Below are positions 8,330 to 17,354 of a stretch of 64,000 nt of DNA, piece after piece. The notes beneath the pieces were generated by a model. That model was given only the letters and a program-made list of their open reading frames with translations, was not told where the DNA came from and searched no databases. Origin of the DNA: Maricaulis sp. (GTDB lineage: Bacteria > Pseudomonadota > Alphaproteobacteria > Caulobacterales > Maricaulaceae); the NCBI RefSeq assembly GCF_017642925.1, contig NZ_JAEPOL010000010.1:89989-153988 (forward strand), given 5' to 3'. Both the position numbers and the translations under genes were made by a program. The first letter of the stretch is position 1. Each line of letters starts with the position of its first letter.

Positions 8330-10117
8330 TTATTGCGGCACGGCCACGCGGCTGCGCATCTGCACGCCGGTCTGGCTGGCTTCCTGGCGGGCCTGGATGG
8401 CGGCACGCACTTCCGGCAGCTCCATGAGCGCGTTCAGGCGCGCGGCCGTCTCGGCAGACTCGGCTGAAACACCGAACAGCTCCTGGAAGGCTTCCAGCGG
8501 GGTGCGCTGGCGCGGGAAACGGCGCAGGCGCACCGCGTCTTCCGGTGCCAGGCCAGCGAGCTCGCGAGCGGCGTCGACGGCGTCGCGGAAACCGCCGATT
8601 TCGTCGACCAGACCCAGATCGAGCGCCTGGGCACCCGTCCACACCCGGCCGCGCGCAATCTCCAGCACCCGCTCCAGCGGCAGATCGCGGCCATCGGCCA
8701 CGCGCTGGGTGAAGTCCTCGTAGACGTTGGCCATCTGGGCGCGGAAGGCGGCGCGCTGACTTTCCGTCCAGGCTTCCTGGCTGGACATGGCCGTGGCGTA
8801 TTCGCCGCCCACCGACAGTGTCTCGACATTCAGGCCGACCATGCCGAACGTCTCGTCCAGCACGATCTTGCCGCCCAGAACGCCGATCGAACCGGTGAGC
8901 GTGGTGGCATGGGCGAGCACATAGTCGGCCGGCGCGGCCATGTAGTAGCCGCCGGATGCGGCGAGAGACGCCATCGACACCACGACCGGCTTGCCGGCTT
9001 CGCGGGCCCGGTTGATCGCGTGCCAGATCTGGTCGGACGCGATCGCCGATCCGCCGGGCGAATCGACCCGGATGATGATGGCGCGGACGTTCGGATCGTC
9101 AGCGGCCGCCAGAATGGCCTCGGACGTGAAGTCGCCGCCGATCATCTCGTCGCCGCCAAGCGGGCTGGCATCGGCATCGCCGGTCACGATGGCGCCCTGG
9201 CCTTCGATCAGGGCGATAACCGGCGCATTGCTCCAGGCAGGCGAGGCCTGCTCGTGATAGACGGCGATCTCCACTACCTCGCTGCCGGCACCCGCGCGGT
9301 CGAGGGCGGCTTCGCGGGCTTCGACGACATGGCCGAGACGGTCGACAAGGCCGGCATCGAGCGCCTCTTCAGCCGTATGCGGCGCGGTTTCGAACACGCT
9401 GCGGATCTCGCTGGTCGAGAAGCCCCGGTCGCCGGCGATCGCGGCAACGGCGGTGTCGTAGATGGAACCCAGATAGGATTCGGCCGCTTCGCGGTGTGCG
9501 TCGGTGAAACCGGTCTGGGTGTAGGTATTGGCAGCGTTCTTGTACTCGTGGAACTGCTCGAATTGCGGTTCCGCATTGAAGTGTTCGAACAGGCCGCCCA
9601 GGAACATCACTTCGGATGCCAGGCCGGCCGGGGTGAAGGACGCGGTGTCCTGCAGCCAGATCTCGTCGGACCCGGAAACGGCGAAATACCCGGTGACGCT
9701 CGTGCCTTCGAAGCCCTGGGCGTGGGTGATCACGAACTTGCCGGCCTCACGGAAATCGGCGATCGCGTTGCGCATCTCCTCGGCCATGCCTGGCGACAGG
9801 CCGAACTCGTTGGCGCGAATGAAAACGCCCTGGACGCGCGCATCGTCTTCGGCGCGTTCCAGGGTCTGGACGATATCGACGACCGAGAGCGGTTCGGCGA
9901 AGGCGAAGGGGGAGCGCGACGGGCTGTCGAGCCGCGGTGTGCGCAGATCCAGTTCCAGGACAATACCGTCATGGGGAAGGGCGGTCTCGCGCTGGGCGCC
10001 TTCCATGGCGGAGTTGATCATGGCGCCGATCATGAGGAAGACGACGATGACGGTGAGGACCGAGCCGACGACCACGCCGACAATCGATCCGAAGAACGTT
10101 ACCCAGAACTGTTTCAT
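8330..10117 (-). CDS. sppA: Signal peptide peptidase SppA, 67K type
   Basis: Membrane-anchored Ser/Lys protease that degrades cleaved signal peptides, 595 residues, the length expected for the duplicated (67K) type. One N-terminal membrane anchor (FFGSIVGVVVGSVLTVIVVFLMIGA) precedes two tandem S49/ClpP-fold domains. The first carries the probable general-base Lys in FREAGKFVITHAQG. The second carries RVDSPGGSAIASDQIW and the nucleophile Ser in MASLAASGGYYMA, then TTLTGSIGVLGG. The start at 10117 (MKQF) leaves a short cytoplasmic tail. An upstream in-frame start would add nine residues. Confidence 0.93.
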   Translation of the reverse strand: MKQFWVTFFGSIVGVVVGSVLTVIVVFLMIGAMINSAMEGAQRETALPHDGIVLELDLRTPRLDSPSRSPFAFAEPLSVVDIVQTLERAEDDARVQGVFIRANEFGLSPGMAEEMRNAIADFREAGKFVITHAQGFEGTSVTGYFAVSGSDEIWLQDTASFTPAGLASEVMFLGGLFEHFNAEPQFEQFHEYKNAANTYTQTGFTDAHREAAESYLGSIYDTAVAAIAGDRGFSTSEIRSVFETAPHTAEEALDAGLVDRLGHVVEAREAALDRAGAGSEVVEIAVYHEQASPAWSNAPVIALIEGQGAIVTGDADASPLGGDEMIGGDFTSEAILAAADDPNVRAIIIRVDSPGGSAIASDQIWHAINRAREAGKPVVVSMASLAASGGYYMAAPADYVLAHATTLTGSIGVLGGKIVLDETFGMVGLNVETLSVGGEYATAMSSQEAWTESQRAAFRAQMANVYEDFTQRVADGRDLPLERVLEIARGRVWTGAQALDLGLVDEIGGFRDAVDAARELAGLAPEDAVRLRRFPRQRTPLEAFQELFGVSAESAETAARLNALMELPEVRAAIQARQEASQTGVQMRSRVAVPQ

Positions 10118-10313
10118 GGAAGCCCTTTTGACCCACGCAGACACACGGAGACGCCGCAGTGCAAGATGCGGTCCCCTTTTGCACCATAATGTAGGGCGCG
10201 CGGGGATTTGGGTCGAGGGATCGTGTCCGGCAAAGTCCCGCTGGCGGCAATACGGCGCAGTCCGGCGGCCGGAAGCGGATGCTGTGCAGTGAGATCAGGG
10301 GCGGGACAGTGAA

Positions 10314-10390
10314 TGGTCGGAGTAGCAAGATTCGAACTTGCGACCCCCGCCTCCCGAAGACGGTGCTCTACCAGGCTGAGCTATACTCCG
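10314..10390 (-). tRNA. tRNA-Pro (CGG)
   Basis: A 77-nt tRNA cloverleaf on the minus strand. The acceptor stem CGGAGTA / TACTCCG, a D arm with AGCCTGGTAGAGC, and an anticodon stem CCGTC/GGCGG enclosing TTCGGGA (anticodon CGG) are visible. The T arm reads CAAGT TCGAATC TTGCT... and the CCA end is encoded. Confidence 0.95.
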
Positions 10391-10605
10391 AACCGAGGCG
10401 CGGCTTATAGCCAACTCTTTTGTACGGCGCAACGCGCCAATGACAGGCAAGCTGCAGTCCGCCCCGGAGCCGGGCCGGGGCCGCGCGGATTCACCTGTGG
10501 ACATGCGTCATGTGCAGTTTGCGCTGCAGCAAACGGCATTGCCCCGTTGCATCCCCCCCGGGGGTTATGTATTTACCGCGCTCCGTCCTCGCTGACGGGC
10601 CCGGT

Positions 10606-10680
10606 TGGGGCGTCGCCAAGTGGTAAGGCATCGGTTTTTGGTACCGACATTCCCAGGTTCGAATCCTGGCGCCCCAGCCA
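10606..10680 (+). tRNA. tRNA-Gln (UUG)
   Basis: A 75-nt tRNA with acceptor stem TGGGGCG / CGCCCCA, D arm GCCAAGTGGTAAGGC, an anticodon arm TCGGT-TTTTGGT-ACCGA with anticodon TTG, and a T arm CCAGGTTCGAATCCTGG. CCA is encoded. It is divergent from tRNA-Pro. No integrase or att-like duplication is seen near either tRNA. Confidence 0.96.
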
Positions 10681-10980
10681 TTCCTTTCCAGATCATACCG
10701 GAAAAGACCGTACCGGATGACCGGTCGGTCATGCCGGCATCGCGAGATTGTGATGTTGGCGGGCTGTCCGGTTCACGGTCCGCGTGCGCACACCCACTCC
10801 GATTTTTCGCCTGTCCCCGAAATGTCGCGTTTCGTCCCGTTTCGCTGTGCAACCGTACCGGAAACGGAATACCATTTTTGCGCGAATGACAGGCCGGGGG
10901 TGGTCGCGATACGCGAATCTTGGCGATTTGAGCGCAGCTGAGGCCGCATTCCAGCCACAAAGATGTATTGATCGTGGTGT

Positions 10981-10998
10981 AACGCTGGTGTTAGCGTT
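10981..10998. promoter_or_regulatory. Inverted repeat, candidate operator
   Basis: A perfect 6-6-6 inverted repeat (AACGCT ggtgtt AGCGTT) in the leader of the TonB operon. It does not match a Fur box as I know it. An operator role is inferred from symmetry and position only. Confidence 0.3.
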
Positions 10999-11174
10999 CA
11001 TGCCAATTCGCAAGCGGCGTGCATGCGCCTATAAGTTGATGGGCCAACCATCACGGGGTTTCGAAGGGTTGCTGGAGCGATACCTTCGAAGACTGGAACA
11101 CATAACCGCCCTGTGCGGTCGCTGTCTGCAGGCCGCTCAGACCGGGCCGCTTGAGAACGAGGGTAGGGGGCCTA

Positions 11175-11213
11175 ACCGGCAGGTTTTTTGCCGGTCAGCA
11201 TCGAAGTTTTTTT
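11175..11213 (+). terminator. Hairpin with delayed T-run in the TonB-operon leader
   Basis: A 7-bp stem (ACCGGCA / TGCCGGT) with a T-rich loop, then a spacer of about ten bases and TTTTTTTT. It could be a weak terminator or attenuator 50 bases before the DUF3450 start. The spacer makes it a poor canonical terminator. Confidence 0.3.
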
Positions 11214-11263
11214 GGGGCGGGGGACCTGCACGGGAACCCGCATTGACCATTGTGAGGCGAGAA

Positions 11264-12046
11264 ATGGTGAACTTGAAGAATTTGGTTCGCGCGTCGCTTA
11301 TGGCGACGGTTGCGGCGGGCGCCTTCGGCGGTGCCGCCGTTGCGCAGCTGGACCAAACGCTCAGTGTTGCGCGCAACAACACGCAGGAAGGCGCGCAGAC
11401 GCAGCGCCGCATCGACCAGCTGGACGACCAGCGGACCGATATCGAGCTGGAGTATCGCGCTCTGCTCGAGCAGATCGAATCGCAGCGTCTGTTCGTCGAG
11501 CAGCAGCAAGTCTTCATCCGCTCGCAGGAAAATGAAGTCGAATCGCTGCAGGCGCAGATCAACCGCGTCGACAGCATCGAGACCGACCTGGCGCCGATGA
11601 TGCGCGAGATGGTTCAGAACCTCGAAGAGTTCGTGAACCTCGACCTGCCCTTCCGCCTGGAAGGCGAGAACGGCCGTCTGGCCCGCATCGAGAATCTCTA
11701 CGAGCTGGTTGACGACCCGAACGTCTCGCCGGCCGAGCGCTATCGCGTCATTCTCAACGCCTACGAGATCGAAGCCTCCTACGGCCGTTCGCTGAACGCC
11801 TATGAGGATACGGTCCTTGAAGAAGGTGTTCCGGTGAACGTCACCGTGCTGCAGATCGGCCGCGTCGCCATGATCCGCCAGTATGACGATGGTTCCATGA
11901 CGATCCGTCATAACGGTTCCAGCGACTGGGAAGCGCTTCCCGGCAGCTATGAAGCCAATGTGACCCGCGCCATCCGCATCGCCCAGGAAGTGACGACGCC
12001 GTCCGTCTTCCTGGCGCCGCTGCCTGGCCCGGCAGTTGCCCAGTAA
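11264..12046 (+). CDS. DUF3450 periplasmic coiled-coil protein of TonB system
   Basis: An exported protein of the DUF3450 family, 260 residues, found as the first gene of TtpC-type TonB operons. A signal peptide ends near GGAAVAQ. A long heptad-rich coiled coil follows (LDDQRTDIELEYRALLEQIE, FIRSQENEVESLQAQI). The C-terminal domain contains LDLPFRLEGENGRLARIE and a segment typical of DUF3450, VLQIGRVAMIRQYDDGS. It starts at an ATG preceded by GAGGCGAG. It likely acts in the periplasm with the ExbB/ExbD/TonB machine encoded directly downstream. Its precise job is unknown. Confidence 0.88.
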   Translation: MVNLKNLVRASLMATVAAGAFGGAAVAQLDQTLSVARNNTQEGAQTQRRIDQLDDQRTDIELEYRALLEQIESQRLFVEQQQVFIRSQENEVESLQAQINRVDSIETDLAPMMREMVQNLEEFVNLDLPFRLEGENGRLARIENLYELVDDPNVSPAERYRVILNAYEIEASYGRSLNAYEDTVLEEGVPVNVTVLQIGRVAMIRQYDDGSMTIRHNGSSDWEALPGSYEANVTRAIRIAQEVTTPSVFLAPLPGPAVAQ

Positions 12047-12071
12047 CGGCTTGGAACGGAGAGTGAAAGTT

Positions 12072-13457
12072 ATGAAAACCACGATGAAGATGCTCGCCGC
12101 CGCCGTTTCCATGGGCGTGGCACTCACTGCCGGTGCCGTGGCACAGACCCAGCCGGCCGGATCCCTCAACGAACTTCTGCAGCGCGTGCGTTCCGATGCC
12201 CGCGAAGCCAGCGCTGAAAACCAGGCACGCCTTCGCGAGTTCCAGTCCAGCACCAATCAGCAGCAGGCGCTGCTGAGCCAGGCGCGGGCTGAACTGAGCG
12301 CGCTGCGTAACCAGGCCGACCAGCTGTCGGCCCAGTTCGAAGCCAACCAGACCCGCATCGACGAACTCGATGCCGAGCTGCGTCAGCGCCAGGGGGCCTT
12401 CGGTGAACTGTTCGGTGCTGCCCGCCAGGCCGCCGGCGAATTTGCCGCCATCATCGACAGCTCCATCATCTCGGCCCAGTTCCCGGGCCGCGCCGATGCG
12501 CTGGAAGAACTGTCCAACTCCCGTACCCTGCCGACGCGTGCAGAGCTGGATTACATCTGGCGCCGCGTGATCGAGGAGATGATCCAGCAACAGCAGGTCG
12601 TCACCTTCAACGCCCGCGTCACCGGCCTGGGCGACGGCGAAGCCGTTCCGACCACCCGCGTCGGTCCGTTCGTTGTGTTCACCAACCACAACAACAACCA
12701 GCGTTTCGCCCTGTGGCAGGAAAACGACACGACCGGCAACTGGGCGCTGCGCGACCTGCCGGCCCAGCCGCCGGCCAACTTCGTGGGCGGCGCCTCGAAC
12801 CTGTACAATGCCGATCCGGGTGAAATCGTCATGGGCGTGGTTGACCCGTCCCGCGGTCCGCTCCTCGACATCTACAAGGACGTTCCGGGCCTGGAAGAGC
12901 GTATCGAACAGTCGGGCAATGTCGGTAAGGTCATCATCGGCCTGCTGGTCATCTCCGCTGTCTTCGGTCTGTTCCGCTTGGTCTCGCTGCTGCTGACGCA
13001 AGCCGCCGTGGCCGGTCAGAAGCGCAAGTCGTCCGGTTCCAAGTCCAACCCGCTGGGCCGCGTGATGCTGGCCTATGAAGGTGCCAAGGACAAAGACGTC
13101 GAGACGATGGAACTGAAGCTGGATGAAGCCATCCTGCAGGAATCGCCGAAGCTGGAATTCGGTCTGAACTTCCTGAAGCTGGCTGCCGGTATTGCTCCGC
13201 TGCTGGGTCTGCTGGGTACGGTTACGGGTATGATCAAGACTTTCACCCAGATCACCCTGTTCGGTACCGGTGACCCGCGCATCATGGCCGGCGGTATCTC
13301 CGAGGCCCTGATGACCACGGTGCTTGGCCTTATTGCCGCCATCCCGCTGCTGTTCATTCACTCCTTCGCCCAGTCCTTCGCGCGCGGCGTTCAGCAAGTG
13401 CTCGAAGAACAGGCCGCAGGCATGGTCGCGCGTCACGCTGAAGAGCGTCACGGTTAA
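12072..13457 (+). CDS. TtpC-like MotA/TolQ/ExbB proton-channel protein with periplasmic extension
   Basis: A 461-residue proton-channel-family protein. A signal peptide (MKTTMKMLAAAVSMGVALTA..VAQ) precedes a periplasmic coiled-coil region of about 250 residues (QARLREFQSSTNQQQALLSQ and onward). The membrane part follows: one helix (VGKVIIGLLVISAVFGLFRL), then the MotA/TolQ/ExbB domain with LLGLLGTVTGMIKTF and SEALMTTVLGLIAAIPLLF. This matches TtpC, the accessory subunit of TonB2-type systems in Vibrio and other marine bacteria. The ATG at 12072 is chosen because the signal peptide starts there. Confidence 0.87.
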   Translation: MKTTMKMLAAAVSMGVALTAGAVAQTQPAGSLNELLQRVRSDAREASAENQARLREFQSSTNQQQALLSQARAELSALRNQADQLSAQFEANQTRIDELDAELRQRQGAFGELFGAARQAAGEFAAIIDSSIISAQFPGRADALEELSNSRTLPTRAELDYIWRRVIEEMIQQQQVVTFNARVTGLGDGEAVPTTRVGPFVVFTNHNNNQRFALWQENDTTGNWALRDLPAQPPANFVGGASNLYNADPGEIVMGVVDPSRGPLLDIYKDVPGLEERIEQSGNVGKVIIGLLVISAVFGLFRLVSLLLTQAAVAGQKRKSSGSKSNPLGRVMLAYEGAKDKDVETMELKLDEAILQESPKLEFGLNFLKLAAGIAPLLGLLGTVTGMIKTFTQITLFGTGDPRIMAGGISEALMTTVLGLIAAIPLLFIHSFAQSFARGVQQVLEEQAAGMVARHAEERHG

Positions 13458-13471
13458 TCGGAGGAACCGCT

Positions 13472-14011
13472 ATGGATTTCCAGGCCGTATCAACCGGCCT
13501 TCAGGAGTTCCTCGAGCGGGGAGGCCCCGTCCTCGTTGTCATCATGGCAACAACATTTGTGATGTGGGCCTTCATCCTCGAGCGCTTCGTCTTCTTCTAC
13601 TTTGCCCAGGATGGGCTAGCGAAGCAGGCGCAGCGGGAGTGGAATGCACGGGCAGACCGGAAGTCCTGGTATGCCCATGCCATCCGCGACCAACTCATCT
13701 CGGAGGTCAAACAGCGTTGCGATCAGAATGTCGAGCTGGTGAAAACCCTCGTCGCTGTCGCCCCGCTCTTCGGACTGCTCGGCACAGTGACGGGCATGGT
13801 TTCGGTGTTCGACGTCATGGCAATCTCGGGCTCTTCGGATGCCCAGGCCATGTCTGCCGGCGTCTCGCGCGCCACGATCCCGACCATGGCCGGCATGGTG
13901 GCGTCCCTTTCGGGACTCATCTTCGCCAACCAGATCGAACGTCTCGCCCAGTCGCGCACTGCGAAACTGGCCGACTCGCTCGAGATCGGTGAAGGGAGTG
14001 TCGAGTCATGA
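13472..14011 (+). CDS. exbB: ExbB-type proton-channel subunit
   Basis: Inner-membrane ExbB/TolQ family protein, 179 residues. It has an N-terminal helix (VLVVIMATTFVMWAFILERF) and the conserved core of the proton channel, VAVAPLFGLLGTVTGMVSVF, followed by SRATIPTMAGMVASLSGLIF. This is the canonical two-helix pattern lining the ExbD pore. RBS GGAGGAA lies upstream. The gene overlaps exbD by ATGA. It pairs with the TtpC-like protein, which repeats the same domain. Confidence 0.92.
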   Translation: MDFQAVSTGLQEFLERGGPVLVVIMATTFVMWAFILERFVFFYFAQDGLAKQAQREWNARADRKSWYAHAIRDQLISEVKQRCDQNVELVKTLVAVAPLFGLLGTVTGMVSVFDVMAISGSSDAQAMSAGVSRATIPTMAGMVASLSGLIFANQIERLAQSRTAKLADSLEIGEGSVES

Positions 14012-14418
14012 GACGCCGAAACAAGCACCACGACGATCAGGCCGAAGTGAACATGACGCCGATGCTCGACATCGTGTTCATCCTGCTGATCTTCTTCATC
14101 GTCACTGCCACCTTCCTCTCGGAAGAAGGCCTCGACATGCGCCCGCCGCCCGACTCGGACACGCCGCCGGATGCGGAAGCCCCGCCTCCGATCGTGGTTC
14201 AGGTCGACGACGATAATAATATCTTCGTCAACCGGACGCGGACCGATGTCGATCGCGTGCTCTCGGCCGTCAACCGCTTCCGGGCGGAAGAGCCGAACAG
14301 CGCCGTGCTCCTGGAAGTCCAGGACGAGGCCGACCACGGCATCATCGTGCAGATCTGGGACGAGATGGGCGCCAATGGCGTGCCGGTGTCGATCCAGCGC
14401 ACGAATGAAGACAGCTAG
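14008..14418 (+). CDS. exbD: ExbD-type subunit, copy 1
   Basis: Biopolymer transport protein ExbD/TolR, 136 residues. The N-terminus has the family motif VNMTPMLDIVFILLIFFIV with the membrane Asp (D21) that carries protons. The periplasmic domain is acidic, with a Pro-rich linker and a C-terminal alpha/beta fold ending GVPVSIQRTNE. Translation is coupled to exbB. A second, diverged exbD follows within 15 bases. Confidence 0.93.
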   Translation: MRRRNKHHDDQAEVNMTPMLDIVFILLIFFIVTATFLSEEGLDMRPPPDSDTPPDAEAPPPIVVQVDDDNNIFVNRTRTDVDRVLSAVNRFRAEEPNSAVLLEVQDEADHGIIVQIWDEMGANGVPVSIQRTNEDS

Positions 14419-14432
14419 ACCGGGAGGAAGCC

Positions 14433-14837
14433 ATGGCGCGACGCGTCAGTCGAGTGAATACCGGTGAGGAAGAGATCGAACTGAACATGACGCCCATGCT
14501 GGACGTCGTCTTCATCCTCTTGATCTTCTTCATCGTCACCTCGGTCTTCATCAAGGAGCCCGGTGTGGACACAACCCGCCCGGACGCCATGACCGAGGAA
14601 GACCGCAATCCGTCGATGCTGATCGCGGTGACAGCGGAGAACGAGGTCTGGGTCAACCGCCGGGTCTACGAGATGAACGAACTTCGCGGGGTTATCGAGC
14701 AGTTGCTGCAAGAGAACCCCAAGGGCCGGGCAATGATCCAGGGCGATGAGGGAGCCAATATCGGTCTCATCCTCGACGTCCAGGAACTGCTCATCGAGAT
14801 GGATGTCGAAGTGCATATTTCGACACTCCAGACGTAG
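14433..14837 (+). CDS. ExbD-type subunit, copy 2
   Basis: A second ExbD/TolR family protein, 134 residues. The same membrane motif is present (LNMTPMLDVVFILLIFFIV, Asp24). The periplasmic domain differs from copy 1 outside the membrane segment (VWVNRRVYEMNELRGVIEQL, LLIEMDVEVHISTLQT). The pair may form a hetero-oligomeric ExbD. RBS GGGAGGAAG is strong. It sits between exbD copy 1 and tonB. Confidence 0.92.
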   Translation: MARRVSRVNTGEEEIELNMTPMLDVVFILLIFFIVTSVFIKEPGVDTTRPDAMTEEDRNPSMLIAVTAENEVWVNRRVYEMNELRGVIEQLLQENPKGRAMIQGDEGANIGLILDVQELLIEMDVEVHISTLQT

Positions 14838-14849
14838 GGAGGAGACAAC

Positions 14850-15467
14850 ATGGGTAATCTTGTCCGTCTCATCATCGGCGTTCCGATCGCCGCCTTCGTC
14901 ACGATCGTGCTGTTCTTCGTCATGACCCGCCTCATCCTCGTGGAAGGGGCCCCGCCTGCGGAAGACGTCGAAGACCGCCAGTTCTCGATCAACGACGAGG
15001 TAGCGGAGATCGAAGCCCGCCGCCGCGACACCACGATCGAGGACGTGCAGCAGGTGGATCCGCCACCCCCGCCGCCGCAGATCGAGCGGCAGCGTGCGGA
15101 ACAGCCGTCCGAAGGTCTGGCCACCGTCATGGGTGCCATTCCCGAGTTCGAGGCGCCGCAGCTGAACAGCGACAGCGTGAACTTCTCGGTCTCCGACCGC
15201 GATGCGCAGCCGCTGGTCCGGATCGAGCCGCAATACCCGATGCGGGCTGCGGAGCGCGGTGTCGAAGGCAGCTGCTGGGTCCGCTTCGACGTGACCCCGG
15301 ACGGTACGCCGACCAATATCAACATCTACCAGTGCGACAGCTCGCTCTTCGAGCGTGCGTCGATCCGGGCGGTGGAGCGTTGGCGCTACAATCCGAAGGT
15401 CGAGGACGGGGTGCCGGTGGCACGTCGTGGCGTGGAAACACGTTTCGACTTCCAGCTGTCCGATTAA
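14850..15467 (+). CDS. TonB energy transducer, copy 1
   Basis: TonB family protein, 205 residues. One N-terminal membrane anchor (IGVPIAAFVTIVLFFVMTRL) leads to a short acidic/Pro-rich linker (VDPPPPPPQIER). The C-terminal TonB domain contains RIEPQYPMRAAERGVEGSC, VRFDVTPDGTPTNINIYQC and the family motif FERASIRAVERWRYNPKVEDG. Two Cys sit at the starts of adjacent strands (GSCWV and YQCDS), a possible disulfide that recurs in copy 2. The linker is short, as in TonB2-type proteins working with TtpC. Confidence 0.92.
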   Translation: MGNLVRLIIGVPIAAFVTIVLFFVMTRLILVEGAPPAEDVEDRQFSINDEVAEIEARRRDTTIEDVQQVDPPPPPPQIERQRAEQPSEGLATVMGAIPEFEAPQLNSDSVNFSVSDRDAQPLVRIEPQYPMRAAERGVEGSCWVRFDVTPDGTPTNINIYQCDSSLFERASIRAVERWRYNPKVEDGVPVARRGVETRFDFQLSD

Positions 15468-15604
15468 TGGGAAGACGGGCGGGTGTCGAAGACATCCGTC
15501 CGGCCCTCCCGCGGGACGGAACTTGAAAGCCTTCGGGCTGGAGTGGTTCCGGAGGAATTGTCAAAGCCGGTTCGGGGAGTTGGGCCGGTATGAAGGAGCC
15601 ATCG

Positions 15605-17143
15605 ATGATCCGTTTTAACGGTTTCGATACATCGGGCCTGTTGCGCTCCGTCGCGACGCTTGCCCTGGCTGCGGCCATGACCACGGTCGTGCTCGCCGAC
15701 GCCGATGCCCAGCGCCGCAATCGCGATCAGGAAGAGGAGAATGACGGTGCAGACCGGACATTCACCGCCCGGGTCGGCGAGATCGTGCTGGAAGCCCAGG
15801 AACAGCAGAGCAATGACCAGTTCACGGCCTCGATCGAGACCCTCAACCGTGCGCTTGCGATCAGCGACATCAATCCGTACGAGCGGTCGATCTGTCTGCA
15901 GCTGCGCGGCCGGGCCTATTACGAGACCGAGCGCAGCACCCAGGCTGTTCAGGACTGGCAGGCCGCGATTGCCACGGGCGCAATGTTGCCCGAGGAAATC
16001 GTCAATATGCGCATCAATATCGGTCAGCTGCTGATTGCCAACGAACAGTATAACGAGGGCATCCGCTCGCTCGAGCAGGCTGTCGAGATGGGCGGCGAAA
16101 GCGCCGTCAATGTCGGCGTGGCCCGCATGCTGGCCCAGGCCTACGGCCAGGCCGAGCGCTACCGCGACGGTCTGCGCTGGGCGGAACGCTTCTGGGAATT
16201 GCGCCCGGCCGCCGAGCGGACCCGCGGCGACTATTCGCTGATGCTGTTCTACTACCAGCAGCTCGACGATGTGCCGAACCAGTTCCGCATCATCGAGGGC
16301 ATGGTTGCGCGCTGGCCCACCGAGAAGAATAACTGGCGTTCCTACGCCTCCCTCCTGGCCCAGACCGGCCGTGAGGAAGATGCGTTCGAAGCCAACAAGA
16401 TCATGTATATCAACGGCATGCTTACCGAGAGCCGCGAAATTGTGGCGGTGGCGCAGTATTACAGCTATTACGAATATCCCTATCGGGGTGCTGTGATCTT
16501 GGAGCGCGAGCTCAATGCCGGTGCTGTCGAGCGCACCCGCGAAAACCTGCAGCTGCTGTCAAACATGTGGCGTCAGGCGCGTGAATGGGAACGCGCCATC
16601 CCGGTCCTGCGCCAGCTGGCCCAGATGACCGGCGATGGGGATGACTATCTGAAGCTGGCCGAAGCGCTGTACCAGCAGCGGCAGATGGCTGAAGCCGAGG
16701 ATGCCTTCCAGGAAGCGCTCAACCGCGGCGGTCTCGACCGTCCGGGGACGGCGTGGACGCTTCTGGGCAATGTGCGCCAGGAGCTGGGCCGGACGGATGC
16801 GGCTCTCGCCGCTTTCCGCGAAGGCGCGCGCTATCCCTATTCGCGCACGACGGCGAATGGCTGGATCACCTTCATCACCAACCAGCGGGCCGCTGCGGCC
16901 GACCGGGTCCGGATCCGCGAGCGGGTCCGCCTCGACGAATGCCGCTTTGCGGTCGAGGATCTGCGTGAGACCGCGACCCTGCTGGGCGATGTCGACGAGA
17001 ACGGCCGTATCGTGATCGATGTGCCGAACAATTGTACCGACCTCTACAACCAGTACGGCGAACGTCTGAACCAGAACGTTGCCGAGGGCGAAGAGGCTCC
17101 GGCCGAAGCGGCCGAGGACGACACCGAATCCGACGCCGGCTAG
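15605..17143 (+). CDS. TPR protein of TonB operon, copy 1
   Basis: A 512-residue exported protein made largely of tetratricopeptide-like helical repeats. A signal peptide (LLRSVATLALAAAMTTVVLADADA) is followed by an Arg/Glu-rich stretch and repeats from about residue 45 onward, for example LEQAVEMGGESAVNVGVARM and AEALYQQRQMAEAEDAFQEA. The acidic tail is Ala/Glu/Asp-rich. I choose the ATG at 15605 because AAGGAG lies six bases upstream; an in-frame ATG five codons earlier lacks this. TPR proteins close TtpC-type TonB operons and are thought to act in the periplasm. Confidence 0.87.
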   Translation: MIRFNGFDTSGLLRSVATLALAAAMTTVVLADADAQRRNRDQEEENDGADRTFTARVGEIVLEAQEQQSNDQFTASIETLNRALAISDINPYERSICLQLRGRAYYETERSTQAVQDWQAAIATGAMLPEEIVNMRINIGQLLIANEQYNEGIRSLEQAVEMGGESAVNVGVARMLAQAYGQAERYRDGLRWAERFWELRPAAERTRGDYSLMLFYYQQLDDVPNQFRIIEGMVARWPTEKNNWRSYASLLAQTGREEDAFEANKIMYINGMLTESREIVAVAQYYSYYEYPYRGAVILERELNAGAVERTRENLQLLSNMWRQAREWERAIPVLRQLAQMTGDGDDYLKLAEALYQQRQMAEAEDAFQEALNRGGLDRPGTAWTLLGNVRQELGRTDAALAAFREGARYPYSRTTANGWITFITNQRAAAADRVRIRERVRLDECRFAVEDLRETATLLGDVDENGRIVIDVPNNCTDLYNQYGERLNQNVAEGEEAPAEAAEDDTESDAG

Positions 17144-17171
17144 GCGTCCGGTCATCCGGTGACAGGATCAA

Positions 17172-17205
17172 CGCCCCGGCCCGCGTGGCCGGGGCGTTTT
17201 TCTTT
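17172..17205 (+). terminator. Rho-independent terminator after TPR copy 1
   Basis: A 10-bp GC stem (CGCCCCGGCC / GGCCGGGGCG) with a 5-base loop, followed by TTTTTCTTT. It is a strong terminator and separates the main TonB operon from the duplicated TPR-TonB pair. Confidence 0.88.
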
Positions 17206-17354
17206 GCCGCATTGGCTGCAGCCAACCTGTGCGCGATTTCCGGCCGGTTTCAATCGCAGGTGCCCCATTCTCGCCCGATTGTGACAGCAAGCTTTCCGCA
17301 TCATGACGTTGCACCGGGGCTGGGGAGTTCGCGTCATGTGCTGGGGAGGTGCAC

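Larger units (their letters stand above)
10681..11263. other. Long leader region upstream of the TonB operon
   Basis: About 580 bases without a supported gene. Two structured spots stand out: the inverted repeat AACGCT-N6-AGCGTT at 10981-10998, and a hairpin ACCGGCA / TGCCGGT at 11175-11195, followed ten bases later by a run of eight T. The rest has no clear reading frame. It presumably contains the promoter and 5' leader of the DUF3450/TtpC/TonB operon. Confidence 0.5.

Noticed and set aside
10314..10680. tRNA pair as an integration hotspot
   Set aside because: No integrase, direct repeat of a tRNA 3' end, or composition shift is seen on either side.
12036..12071. Earlier start for the TtpC-like gene
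   Set aside because: The extra residues would precede and spoil the signal peptide. The ATG at 12072 lies just after a GGAGAGTGAAAG stretch.
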